A DNA stretch of 64,000 nucleotides, from the NCBI GenBank assembly GCA_036346405.1, contig CM070566.1:17603533-17667532 (forward strand). Reading direction: 5' to 3'. Numbering within the stretch: position 1 is the stretch's first letter; each line of letters opens with the position of its first letter. Below, piece by piece: positions 1 to 10,746 of this stretch. This DNA comes from Phyllostachys edulis (taxonomy: Eukaryota; Streptophyta; Magnoliopsida; Poales; Poaceae). The position numbers and the translations under genes are program-made. Under the pieces are notes generated by a model, which did not search any database, had not been told where the DNA came from, and saw only the letters and a program-made list of their open reading frames with translations.

Positions 1-161
1 ACTTAGTTTTAGCTTACTGTAGAGTGTAGAGAAATTTAGTTGATGTCATATTGAATACTTTCCAAATTTTGTATGCTACATTGGTGGCATGTGGGGAAAT
101 GCCTTTTTCCGCCACCCTTGTGTCATTCAGCTAATATGGCACCAAATATTTATCCTTACAG

Positions 162-1049
162 GTTATATCTGTTATTGAAAGACGAGCAGACCAATTGGAT
201 TATGTGCTGGTGGACACCCCAGGGCAGATTGAAATCTTCACTTGGTCAGCTTCAGGAGCTATCATCACTGAAGCTTTTGCATCAACATTTCCAACAGTTG
301 TTGCATATGTAATTGACACCCCCAGATCAACAAACCCTGTAACATTCATGAGCAACATGCTTTATGCATGTAGTATTCTCTACAAGACCCGTTTGCCTCT
401 GGTCTTTACATTTAACAAGGTTGATGTGGCCAAGCATGAGTTTGCTCCTGAGGTATGTATGCCATTTATGATTATTTCAGTTCCTCTGTTGTTGATTCTG
501 TATACTTGTATGGCATTGTAACTACCGTCATAGTGTATCCACGTCACATGTACATTGCATTTTATGAAGTATGCCAATGGCTCTATTTTGTATATAGTCT
601 TGTCAACGAGTCAAGTTTTTCTGCCATGCTGAGGCATACGATGTAGCCATGTAGGCTATTTGAACTTTTGTGTTATGAAAATGAAATGAAATGTACATAT
701 TATGCGACTCAACAGAGGTTTCTTCTATGACCCGTGTACATGATGCTATTTTCTCAATTTTGGTCCAAGTGTTGGTTGACATATTAGCTTATTTGTTTTT
801 CACATCTTCGGTGACTGGAGCTTAATGTTATTTGTTGGACCAGTGGATGGAAGACTTCGAAGCGTTTCAGACAGCTTTGGACTCCGACTCATCGTACTCA
901 TCTTCATTTACCCGAAGCCTCTCTCTCGTGCTGGATGATTTTTACAGGAACCTACATTCTGTTGGAGTATCCGCAGTATCTGTCATTGGAGTCGATGCAT
1001 TTTTTGAAGCTATAGAAGCAAGTGCCAAGGAATATTTGGAGAACTACAG
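162..1049 (+). CDS. GPN1: GPN-loop GTPase 1, two internal exons (partial gene)
   Basis: Two exons, 162-452 and 844-1049, join in phase 0. The first starts after an ACAG acceptor and ends at a GTATGT donor; the second starts after CAG and ends at a GTCTTA donor. The product matches GPN1/XAB1-type GTPases (QQT2 in Arabidopsis), which assist assembly and nuclear import of RNA polymerase II. Visible motifs are the G3 box (DTPGQIE), the G4 box (FNKVD) and the conserved C-terminal stretch (LSLVLDDFYRNL, VSAVSVIGVDAFFEAIEASA). The Walker A and GPN loop lie on earlier exons left of the window. The acidic, lysine-rich C-terminal exon that should follow is not recognisable between 1050 and the retrotransposon at 1883. 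The gene may resume beyond the element, use a diverged exon, or be truncated. Both exons are open and well conserved, so a live gene is possible. Confidence 0.85.
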
Positions 1050-1877
1050 GTCTTATCTCTTAAGATGTTGCTACAATTGCTGAATGAACTATCCATACTA
1101 AAACACTTATTTCTTATTATTATCTAAATATTTTTAATACCCACTTGAGATGTTAGAGTTCCTCAAAAATCAATTTGCAGTTTCTGATGTACTAAGCTAT
1201 CTTGGCAGGTGTTTGAACACTGCGTATATATTGGTGTGATGGTCAGTTCTGATGAAGACATATATATTGGTGTGATATATTGAACAGAGAGGAAAGCAAA
1301 TGGTGAACTTAACTTGCTGATGGCAGAATTTGCCGGTACGTACTTAATTCCATGCTCTTTATACCAGTTCTTAGAATATTAGTAATCTGTCTGCATTATG
1401 CTATGTTCCTATTACTTCTACATATTGATGTGTCCCAGTCTTCTCTTTTCAAACATTTACCCTTTTACTAGAGTTTTGCTAGAATATAACCATCATGTAA
1501 TCCCAATAATCTCCTATGCTACACGATATGTTGTGTGCAGCATGACATGCAAATTTTTTCTGTCCAGAACATTTGCATTTAGTATATGCGTCTACATGAC
1601 GAGCTTCTGTTGTTCATGAGTACATATCTATTTATGCTCTCTAGCTTGTATCCCTGTACTAATTAGTAACTATAAAAAGAGTTGCTTACAGCAGTCCTTG
1701 TTGCTCTGTGCTTATGGAAAGCTAATTTAGAATAAATATATTAATATCATAGTTATACATATACATACTGAGAACTTAAGATGGTGATAAGATCAACCGG
1801 TATGCTCATATGAACTTGTAGCTTATAATATGGTTTAAATTGTGCAACACAGCAATCTTGCAAGAATTGAGAGGAGT
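1050..1877. other. Intron or 3' region of the GPN1 locus, no clear exon
   Basis: This AT-rich stretch between the last recognised GPN1 exon and the gypsy insertion has no convincing coding sequence. A 17-18 bp direct repeat (TATATATTGGTGTGAT core) occurs near 1223 and 1260. A short possible exon around 1290-1335 is open in one frame but does not resemble the GPN1 tail. Confidence 0.5.
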
Positions 1878-1882
1878 GCAGA
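1878..1882. repeat. Left target-site duplication GCAGA
   Basis: GCAGA directly precedes the TG of the inverted LTR end at 1883. It is matched exactly by GCAGA at 14754-14758 after the CA of the 3' LTR. A perfect 5-bp duplication is the normal footprint of Ty3/gypsy integrase and fixes both ends of the element. Confidence 0.85.
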
Positions 1883-2182
1883 TGTCGGTGTTTTAGAACC
1901 GAACTGACGTAAAGATTGTTTGATTCGGGGGGTTCCTCTAGGCTCGAAATCACACAGAGATGGAGACATGGGGATTTTTATACAGGTTCGGGCCTTCTCC
2001 TGGGAAAATAACAACCCTACTCCTGTGTGTATGTATTGAGTATGCTGGATTACAAGATGGAATCAAAAGACTAGAGTATTGTCCTTCTAATCTTTCGTGT
2101 CTCTATCTCTGTGTGATTTCGAGCCTAGAGGAACCCCCGAATCAAACAATCTTTACGTAAGTTTAGTTCTAAAACATCGACA
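1883..2182. repeat. Aberrant 5' terminus: inverted R-U5 plus partial forward U5
   Basis: Positions 1883-2094 are the reverse complement of the last 213 bases of the 3' LTR (14541-14753). Positions 2096-2182 are a forward copy of its last 89 bases (14665-14753), running straight into the primer-binding site. No U3 is present, so the 5' end lacks a promoter. Both outer ends of the integrated element are therefore U5 ends. The inverted copy starts about 42 bases after the TATA box of the 3' LTR, roughly where the transcript would begin, so it may equal R-U5. Confidence 0.85.
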
Positions 2183-2184
2183 GT

Positions 2185-2201
2185 TGGCGCCGAACGTGGG
2201 G
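2185..2201 (+). promoter_or_regulatory. Primer-binding site for minus-strand synthesis
   Basis: TGGCGCCGAACGTGGGG starts two bases after the LTR end (CA at 2181-2182). TGGCGCC- sites are usual in grass gypsy elements and pair with the 3' end of a tRNA. Which tRNA cannot be decided here. Confidence 0.7.
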
Positions 2202-2249
2202 AGCTTCAAGTCATCAGCTTTTTTTTGTCTTTCCGATTCTCATGCTCTC

Positions 2250-4460
2250 ATGGCAGGAGAGTGGAACGAGGAGAACTGGTTTGACTTGGCCGATTATGCA
2301 GATATCGACATGGATGCCAGCTTCGATTACGAGCCGAGCGATGCATCATCCGATGGTGATGTCGCCTCCGGGGATCTTTCTCCAGGAGACCTTACCATCG
2401 ATGGAGTTGAGGAGGGATCTTTATCCCCCACAACTATATGTCCAAATGGGGAACCAGCTTCCTCAGAGGACAAGAGTCAATCCAACTACAATGAGGGCGG
2501 TCCCGAGGCAGACTCAGGACACGGTGAGGGTTCCCTCTCCAAATGTCCAAGTCCGCTCAAGACAGTCCAACCTGGCGCGGCAACTCCTGGGAGTCATAAT
2601 TCCGAATCTTCATCAGCATCGGGTGATTCTCTCTCTCCGGTTAGCCCAGCGAAGGATGCGACCGAACATGCTCTTCTTGTGAGTTCGACCATCCCAACGC
2701 AGGACTCACTTGCCAACAGAGACAATTATAACCCGGAATTCCCCTTCCTGGAGGGGTTTGCTCCAAGTCACCAGATGGTGTCATTCGACGACTCCTCAAG
2801 CGAGGATGCCTCTAGCGCAAGTGGAGATCATCAACGGGAGGTCTTCATCCTACCCTCAGGTAGCAATAACTCTCTCAGAGACAAGGCTACAGATGCTCCC
2901 CAAAGATCACACCCTACGACCGCTCGTGGCAATGACAAAGACACCTCCGACGACGACCAGAGTCAATACTCTAATGACCGTGTGGGAAATTCTCGAGATT
3001 ATCGCACTCCATTAAGGCAAGCTCAAGGATCAGGTATGAATGATTCTAAAACAAATCGATGAAAATGAGTCGCAGCTCAGAGAAAATTGCCTAAGCACGC
3101 TCAATATCAGTTGGAAGAAGCTCAGGAACTTCAACATATCAACGACCTGCTCGAGAACCCATCTCGAGAACTTGCCCGAGCACTTGGCTATGACCTCTTC
3201 GCCGAAGAGATCGCACGAAGGCTGTGGAGTACGATGAGCAAGCTCGAACGACCCCACCGGCATCATTCCGAAAGTCGTGGCAGTATGACTCCATCAGCTT
3301 CCAGTCAATCGAATAACTTGCCACATGGAGATCACCGCAAGGTGCATCGCTCCCCAATCCGGAAAAGAGTTCCTCGAATGCCTAACGATCATAAAACTCC
3401 TAGGAGAGGTGATCACTCACCACTTCGACCAAGAGGTCTGCAACAGCAGACAAGATACGAGGAGTATTACCCTCGTAGGATCGAGACTTACTATAAGTCA
3501 GATTCACCCCTTGTTGGGTATCGTCGAGTACGATCACCTAGCGACGTCAACCCCTCTTTTCTACAAAGGAGGCGTTACGGTGTGATTACTGGATGTCGGG
3601 CATTCTCGCCTGACCTCCGAGCAGTTCACTGTCCGCCGCGATTTCGACCAGGGAACATGGAGAAATTTGATGGGTCTCAAAATCCCATCGAATTCCTTCA
3701 TATCTACACAACTGCTGTCCGAGCAGCAGGAGGAGGAGAGTGCGTCATGGTGAATTACCTTCCGACTGTACTCAAAGGGTCTGCTCGATCGTGGTTATTA
3801 AACCAACCAGTCGAGTCGATCTACTCGTGGCAACACCTCTGTGATCTATTGTTGGCTAATTTTCAGGGCACCTGCCATCGCCCCGAAAGGAGGATGACCT
3901 GCATAGGATGCGACAAAATGACCATGAAACACTACGCCAATTCATCTGGCGTTTCAGTCAGGTTCGCAATTCTATTCCTGAGGTTTCTGACGCATCTGTT
4001 ATCAGAGCCTTCAAGTAGGGAGTCCGCAGTAGAAGGATCACGGAGGACATTGCTTTGAACCCTCCCGCTACTGTAGCTGAACTCTTCAAGATGGCTGATC
4101 GGTACGCTACTGCTGACGAAGCAGTTGAGTGGACCAAAATCATCGATCGAGATGACCAGCTCCCTCAGGAGAATGGCGAAGGTAGCAAAAAGAAGGATAA
4201 GAAGGCCAAGAAATCCAAGAACAAGGAAAATGGACAAAAGCCCCAAGCCAATGCTTCTAAGGAGATCCTGGCCGTAAGTGATAAGGAACCACGAACTGCC
4301 AAGCAATACCCCGATCGAGGCAAAGGTAAGCACCCCGAACGGAAGAACGCTAAGCCTAGATGGTGCCCTTTCCATAAAAAGGAAGGACATGACCTTCGCA
4401 ACTGCCGAGTTTTCCAACGAAAACTCGAAGACTACTACAACGGCAAAGGACCACTTCCTA
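2250..4460 (+). pseudogene. gag: Gag of the Tat-type retrotransposon, frameshifted
   Basis: Starts with ATG at 2250 after the untranslated leader. The N-terminal third is unusually acidic and serine-rich (many D, E, S, G; no known fold seen). The frame closes at 3062 and continues in another frame from about 3087, with arginine-rich linkers and then the retrotransposon gag core (MEKFDGSQNP, SARSWLLNQPVESIYSWQHL) around 3655-3880. Another shift near 3885 and a TAG near 4017 follow. From 4055 the frame is lysine-rich and ends in a zinc knuckle of C-x2-H-x4-H-x4-C type (CPFHKKEGHDLRNC, about 4366-4407). Gag packages the RNA in virus-like particles. At least two frameshifts and one stop make it non-functional. 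Confidence 0.8.
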
Positions 4461-4599
4461 CCCTCGAAGAAGTAGGGCAAGCCAGTGGTCGTACACAGTC
4501 GGATGACTACGAGGACATGCCATTTCAAGATCCCGAGCACACCATCGAGCACATCTTTGGGGCATCATCGGCGTACGAGTCAAGACGACAGCTTAAGGC

Positions 4600-5313
4600 G
4601 GTCGAACACAAGGTAAACTGCATTACCTCTCCTCTTGTCAATAAAGTACCAAAGTGGTCGAAAGTCACCATCTCTTTTGAGAAGGGTGACTGCCCGATCC
4701 CTTCAACCCAACTTGGCCGTTTTCCGATCGTGGTCGAACCCACCATCAATAACTGTCGAGTGAATCGAGTGTTGATTGATGGTGGAAGCTCATTAAACAT
4801 TCTGTTTACGAGTACCCTGGACGAAATGCAAGTACCCAGGATCAAGGTAAGGCCGGTAAGATATTCATTTCATGGTATTGTACCGGGGTCTCCGGCCAAA
4901 CCCATTGGTCAAGTTTCTCTTCCTTTAACATTTGGTTCACCAAGTAATTTCAGGACGGAGAAGATCTCCTTTGATGTGGTCGATTTCGATACGGCATATA
5001 ACGCCAAACTCGGGCGACCAGCTTTGGCAAAATTCTTAATGGCAACTCATTATGGGTATCAATGTCTTAAGATGCTAGGTCCCAAAGGAGTAATCATAAT
5101 TCATTGTGATAAGAAGATGGTGCACACGTGTGACCGTCGATCCCTCGAGATGGTAGGTCAGATACCAGCTCGGGAAGAAAAAGGACAGCCTTCGACCAAG
5201 AACTCGAAGCCTAAAGCTGCTCCCAAGCCGAACGGCCAAGTCAAAGAGGTTCCCCTGGATCAGGAGGAACCTTCGAAGACTGTTCGCATCGGGGATACTT
5301 CCAACCCCAAGTA
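4600..5313 (+). pseudogene. Retropepsin-like aspartic protease region
   Basis: This is continuous with the 4055-5314 frame. The active-site loop reads IDGGSSLNILF near 4774-4806, with the DGGSS form common in Tat and related plant elements instead of DTGA. Downstream, FDVVDFDTAYNAKLGRPALAKF near 4972-5037 matches the second half of plant gypsy proteases. The protease would cut the polyprotein. The domain itself is open, but the frame ends at 5314 just before reverse transcriptase and upstream gag is broken. Confidence 0.75.
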
Positions 5314-5340
5314 GGAAAATGCTCTCATCACTTTCCTCCG

Positions 5341-6672
5341 AGCAAACGCAGATGTCTTCGCGTGGCAAGCATCCGACATGCCTGGAGTCCCCAGGGAAGT
5401 GATCGAGCACAAGCTAGCTTTACAGCCTGACAAAGTACCCGTAAAACAAAAATTACGGAGATTTGCCCCTGATCGACGAGATGCAATAAGGTCAGAATTG
5501 GACAAGCTACTTAAAGTAGGCTTTATAAGAGAAGTCGACCACCCAGAGTGGTTGGCCAACCTGGTAATGGTTAGGAAGTCTAACGGCAAGTGGCAAATGT
5601 GCGTAGACTTCACTGTTCTTAATAAAGCTTGTCCAAAAGATGATTTCCCTTTACCTCGTATAGATCAGTTGGTTGCGAAACATTAAGTTTTTTAGATGCA
5701 TATTCTGGTTACCACCAGATAAATATGTGTCTAGAAGATGAAGATAAGACCGCATTTATTACTCCATTTGATATATTTTGCTATGTCAAAATGACATTTG
5801 GTCTAAAAAATGCTAGCGCTTCTTTTCAACGTTTGATGCAATCGACTTTTTCACCTTAACTAGGCCAAAATTTAGAAGCCTATGTTGACGATCTAGTCGT
5901 AAAAAACATCAAATGGCTTGATCATGTTTCAGACTTGCAGGAGACGTTCGACAACCTCAGAAAACACCGCTTGAAACTCAATCCTGAGAAGTGTGTGTTT
6001 GGAGTCTCTTCGGGAAAATTGCTTGGATTCCTAGTCTCCGTACGAGGGATCGAAGCAAATCCCGAAAAGATAAAAGCCATTGTTCAAATGCGCTCTCCAA
6101 CCACGAAGAAAGAAGTCCAAAAGCTCACAGGGTGTATGGCGGCTTTAAGTCGTTTCATAGCACGCCTAGGGGAAAAAGGACTACCTTTCTTCAACCTTCT
6201 AAGGAAGCATGAGGGTTTCGAGTGGTCGGAAGAGGCAAACGCTGCCTTCGAGGATGTCAAGAGATATCTTACGAGTGCTCCTGTTCTGGTTTCCCTGAAA
6301 CCAGAAGAGACGCTCTTGATTTATTTAGCTACCACGCCACAGGCAGTGAGCGCATTACTAGTCGTAGAACATGAAAACGTTCAATGACCAGTGTACTACG
6401 TAAGTGATGTTTTGCATGGACCTAAGGAACGTTACCCTCAGGTCCAAAAGCTTCTCTATGCCCTCCTCATGTCTTCGAGAAAACTGCGATATTATTTTCA
6501 GGCGCACAAGATAATTGTGTCGTCTGAGTTTCCCTTGGGAGTAATCCTCCAAAATAGGGAAGCAGCGGGACGCATGTCTAAATGGTCAGTAGAACTTGGG
6601 GAGTTCGACCTCCATTTTGGGTCCCGAACGGCCATTATATCCCAGATTTTGGCAGACTTTGTCGCCGAATAG
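5341..6672 (+). pseudogene. pol: Reverse transcriptase and RNase H, broken
   Basis: RT begins around PGVPREVIEHKLAL (5379) and is open to 5686 (KSNGKWQMCVDFTVLNKACP). It shifts frame near 5685 and resumes as FLDAYSGYHQINM. A TAA interrupts the line near 5857. The catalytic YVDD is intact near 5881 (YVDDLVVKN). The connection domain (GIEANPEKIKAI) runs to 6387, where a TGA breaks the frame. RNase H follows from 6391 and ends with LADFVAE at 6672. The enzyme would copy the element RNA and degrade it. Three or more lesions make this copy inactive. Confidence 0.85.
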
Positions 6673-6723
6673 ACAAATCCTGAACCTATTCAGGATCCCC
6701 AGTACGATACCCACGACAAGTGA

Positions 6724-7060
6724 ACGATGTATTTTGACTGGTCACTTACTTTAAGTGGCTCGGGGGCTGAGGTGGTCCTGGAATCTCCTAATGGAGAGAC
6801 CTTAAAGAATGCCATACAGTTGAACTTTCAGGCCACTAACAACGTGATGTATCTGAAGGTTTACTAGCAAGATACGAGCCGCAAAAGCGCCATGTTCGAT
6901 GACTACTCGTGAGAGGAGACTCTCAACTAGTCGTGAATCAAGTCGGAAAAGAGTACCAGTGCTCTAATCCAACCATGTCTCGGTACTTATCGGAGGTTCG
7001 AAAGCTTGAAAAGCATTTTTTTGGTTTCGAGGTACAATTTATTCCTCGAAAGGATAATTT
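6724..7060 (+). pseudogene. Second RNase H-like domain
   Basis: After the end of the first RNase H, MYFDWSLTLSGSGAEVVL (6727 on) resembles the start of a canonical cellular-type RNase H (usually YFDGS with catalytic D). After a frame change near 6860-6910, RGDSQLVVNQVGKEYQC and PRKDNFLADQLA follow. An extra archaeal/plant-like RNase H between the ancestral RNase H and integrase is known for Tat elements and supports the lineage call. Stops near 6865 and 6910 break it. Confidence 0.7.
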
Positions 7061-8441
7061 CCTCGCAGACCAGCTTGCTCACATAGTTTCTTCCCGATCA
7101 CAAGTACCAAAAGGGGTTTTCTTGGAGCAACTCCAAAAACCGTCTCTGGTGGACACACTAGAGACATCTCTTATTGAGACAACTTCTCTAGATTACGAGG
7201 ATACTTGGATGGACCCCATCTACAAGTATCTTCAGACGGGTTCCGTACCCGAGGACGATCTCGAAGCAGATCGTTTATCCCGAAAGGCCAAAATGTATAC
7301 TTTGGTCGAAGGAGTCCTCTATAAACGAGGTACTCAAGGGGTACTCATGCGATGCATACCGCAGAGAGAAGGACTAAACCTCCTTCACGACATACACGGG
7401 GGCATCTGTGGAACTCATGCTTCCTCGTAACGTTAGTCGGAAAAAGCCTTTCGATAAGGATTTTATCGCCAATGATTTCTCGATGCCAAAGAGTTGGTTA
7501 AGAAATGTGTACAATGCCAGTTTCATAGCAAGCAAATACACCAACCAACTCAGGCATTACAAACAATCCCTTTATCTTGGCCTTTTGCGACCTAGGGTCT
7601 TGATATCCTAGGACCATTCCCAAGGGCTCCAGGAGGCTTCGAGTTCTTTTTTGTGGCTATTGATATGTTCACAAAATGGATCGAAGCCGAACGTATGACT
7701 GGGATAACAACGGAAGCCGTAAAACGGTTCATGATGAGAAGCGTGATTACTCGGTTTGGTGTCCCAAGTCGAATAATCACAGATAATGGTAAACAATTTT
7801 TGAGCACAAAATTTCAGGAATTTTACGACGAGTTGGGTACCAAGCTCTGTTACGCCTATGTCGCCCATCCCCAAAGCAATGGGGCACTCGAAAGAGTGAA
7901 TGGCCAAATAATGTAAGGAATTAAAACTCGAGTCTTCGACCAGCTTGTCAAGCGCTCAGGGGCTTGGGTACAAGAATTACCCTCAGTGTTATGGGCAGTT
8001 CGCACGACCGCTAGTCAGGCAACAGGCGAAACACCTTTTTTCCTAGTTTTTGGTGCCGAAGCCATGCTTCCGCCAGAACTAAAGATCAGGTCTAAAAGGG
8101 TCGAGAGTTTCAATGACTCAGCCCAAGAACAACTTCGAGCGGATGATATTAACCTACTCGAAGAAAAGAGGAATCAGGCCTTAATCCATTCAAATAGCCT
8201 ACCAAAGAAGCCTCAAGAAATACTACAATCGAAGGTCCAACCTCGCAGCCTTGCTGTAGGTGACTTGGTATTGAGGAAAATTCAATCCCAGTCTAATCGG
8301 AATAAACTTTCCCCCAAGTAGGAAGGTCCTTACACAGTGGTCGAAGTTATGCGATCAGGTTCGGTACGACTGGCAATGGAAGACGGTCGAATTCTCTTAA
8401 ATTCTTGGAATATCGACCAGCTACGCAAATTCTACGTGTAA
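7060..8441 (+). pseudogene. Integrase, broken
   Basis: The zinc domain is split: LLHDIHGGICGTHAS at 7381-7430 supplies the histidines, and KKCVQCQF near 7500-7525, in another frame, supplies the cysteines. The catalytic core is visible as AIDMFTKWIEAE, IITDNGKQF and NGALERVNG (7653-7915), giving the D, D and E residues. A TAA at 7914-7916 interrupts. The C-terminal part (GETPFFLVFGAEAMLPPE, 8026-8081; then GDLVLRKI, GPYTVVEV and WNIDQLRKFYV to 8441) is the usual GPY/F-like module. It would insert the cDNA into the genome. At least three lesions are seen. Confidence 0.82.
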
Positions 8442-9491
8442 ACGACCAACCATTCAATAAAGCATCAGGTTCTTTCTATCTTTATTATCTTAGTTTGAGT
8501 AGCGCTTTGACATTTCTTTCAACCATACCCTGGTCGAAGGTCCGCCCTCGATCAGTTCCTAGTCATGAACTCTTCCACGACAATGCACTGGTCGTAAGAC
8601 ATTCTACAACCAGTACCCAATTCATCTTTACACTAGTCAAAAGGATGGTAACATCACCTAGTCGAAGCCTCTCCTCTTTGCATGTGGTCCCGCCCACTAG
8701 AAGGAACTTCCTAGAGTCGACTCGTTCCTCCATTTTCTACCAACACAAAGAGCTTGGGTCCAAAACATGGTTGAAATAATGTCAAACCAACTCTTAATTA
8801 GTACCTTAGTTTATTTCTTCATACATCTTTTTGAAAAATAAATTAAGCCGAGTATACTCTCCAAATCTGCTCGACTACTTTCGACAAACTTGGTTTGTTT
8901 TAACTGGTCGGAGAAAGTTGCAACACCTAGTCGAAGACTTTCCTCTCTGCACGTGGTCTTGCCCACTAGAAGGAACTTCCTAGCATCGTCCTGTTTCTAA
9001 CTCTTGCTACCAGATCGAACCTACTGAGTGCGTTGAAATAAGTTGAACAAATTTTTAAAGGAACTCCAGACGTTTATCTAGCTCGAGTTGACCGTTCTTG
9101 ATTTGATTAATCTGGTCAGAGATGGTAACATCACCTAGTCGAAGCCTCTCCTCTCTGCACGTGGTCCTGCCCACTAGAAGGAACTTCCTAGTGTCGACTC
9201 GTTCCTACTCTTTCGACCAGTGCATGATAATCGTGATCGAAACACTATAAGTTGGTTAAACCTCTCTTTTTCAGAAAACCCATTGAACACTATTTACTCA
9301 GTTTATCTAAATAAACCAAGCAAATAGTCGGGGGCTAGGATAAAGTTATTAACTTTACTTCATTTCTTAGTCTATCTTTCATCAATTATCTTTTGAGTTA
9401 CTAACTACTCGACAAGATGATTTGTAGGAAACAGGATGGATTATACATATTACATCAACAAAAGCTTGTGTTCACAGGTTATCATTACAAG
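8442..9491. other. Non-coding spacer between pol and antisense gene
   Basis: No protein with recognisable similarity is encoded. The stretch is rich in GTCGA, GGTCG and CTAGTCGAAG words and holds three dispersed copies of one repeat (separate entry). A GGGGGCTAGG tract near 9331 resembles the polypurine tract before the 3' LTR. Long spacers here are typical of Tat elements. Confidence 0.6.
8634..9223 (+). repeat. Three interspersed copies of a ~90-bp repeat
   Basis: Copies lie at about 8648-8741, 8917-9013 and 9125-9223. The shared core runs CACCTAGTCGAAG, then a CTCTC-rich stretch, GCAYGTGGTC, and CCCACTAGAAGGAACTTCCTAG. The first and third are closest to each other. Within each core, AGGAACTTCCT is a palindrome. 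They sit between pol and the antisense gene, inside the gypsy element only. Confidence 0.75.
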
Positions 9492-10635
9492 CTACTTTGA
9501 AGAAGGAGATCCCAGTTGCATCTCCTCCAAGACCTTCCTGCCGACTAGCTGCATTTCTTCAATCAAACGACTTGCTTCTACCTCAGGGCAGTTGAAGTCG
9601 TCTTCGATTGGTTGCACATTAAGGCTGGGGTCATGAGCTTTAAGTTTTGCCAAAACATAACTTATTGCACCTTCGACCGCCTCCTTTATTGAGTCAACTT
9701 GGTTGGCCTTCAGAGTACTCACCAGCTCTCGCAAAGTCCCGACTTGTTCTCCAATAGTACTTATGTGAGCAGCTATCGTGTCTTCTTGAGGAGTTTTTCC
9801 CTCACCACGTAGCTCACCAAGTATATTGTTCAGGAGCGAGATGTTGTCTTGAAGATTAATCTTTGACGACTTCATATCCTCTTGGTTACAAGTCGAAGCC
9901 TCGTGGAGTTTTTTATTTTCGGCCACTTGCTCTGAAAAAAGGGCAAGACTGGTTAAGCAAAAATAACTCCTAAAAGAGGGAAGAACTTGATCACGGGTAA
10001 AGAAGTCCTTACCTGCCAGTCGGAAATTTAATTTCTCGATTTCATCATTATGGGAAGCAATGGTCTTTTTATACCGTTCCTCCCATAATCTAATATCCTT
10101 TGTGTTTTCTTTAGCAATGCGGATGGTCTCGTTAAGGATTATGGTTTTTTCTCGATCCCTAGTTTCGAGCCTTCCCAGTTCAAACTTAATTTCTGAAAAG
10201 AAATGAGAATTAGAAAAGGAAGATAAGTCGTAAAGGACTACAGGTAAAGAACTGCTTACCTACTCACCGAGATCTTAACCTCTCAATCTCTTGATCTTTA
10301 TCTCTAGCAGTGCGAGAAATCTCGTGAACAACCAAAGTTTTATCTTCGACTTCAATTTGGAGCCTTCTCATTTCGTCTTCTTTTTCTGAAAAGAAGCAAG
10401 ACTTAAAGAGGTAAAGATCAACGACATAAGCAGTCTTAAGTTCAGCACTTACTATTTATCACTTCCTGCAAGTTTTGAGCTACAAAGCTGATCTCCTGGA
10501 GTTTCTTCAAGAGGTCTTCTTTTTCTTCCCTCAGCTTTTTCGTCTCGGCTTTTTCATAATCGAGCGAGTCTGCCAGGGCCTTTTCATCACTTTTTAACCT
10601 ATAAAGGTTAAGAATGAACATGAACACTAACCAGG

Positions 10636-10746
10636 TGGTCGTAAGTTCTTCTATGACCATTGACCTAGTCGTAAGTTCTCCTACGACAAATTACTGGTCG
10701 TAAGTTTTTCTACGACCAGCACCTAGTCGTGAGTTTTTCCACGACA
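10636..10746. repeat. Hairpin array 1 (GTCGTAAG..TACGAC), 4 units
   Basis: Four units about 29 bases apart, each a short inverted repeat: 10636-10659, 10666-10688, 10695-10718 and 10724-10746. Arms are GTCGTA/TACGAC in most, but GTCGTG/CACGAC in the last, so both arms changed together; the first unit carries TATGAC in one arm. The array lies in an intron of the antisense gene. Confidence 0.85.
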
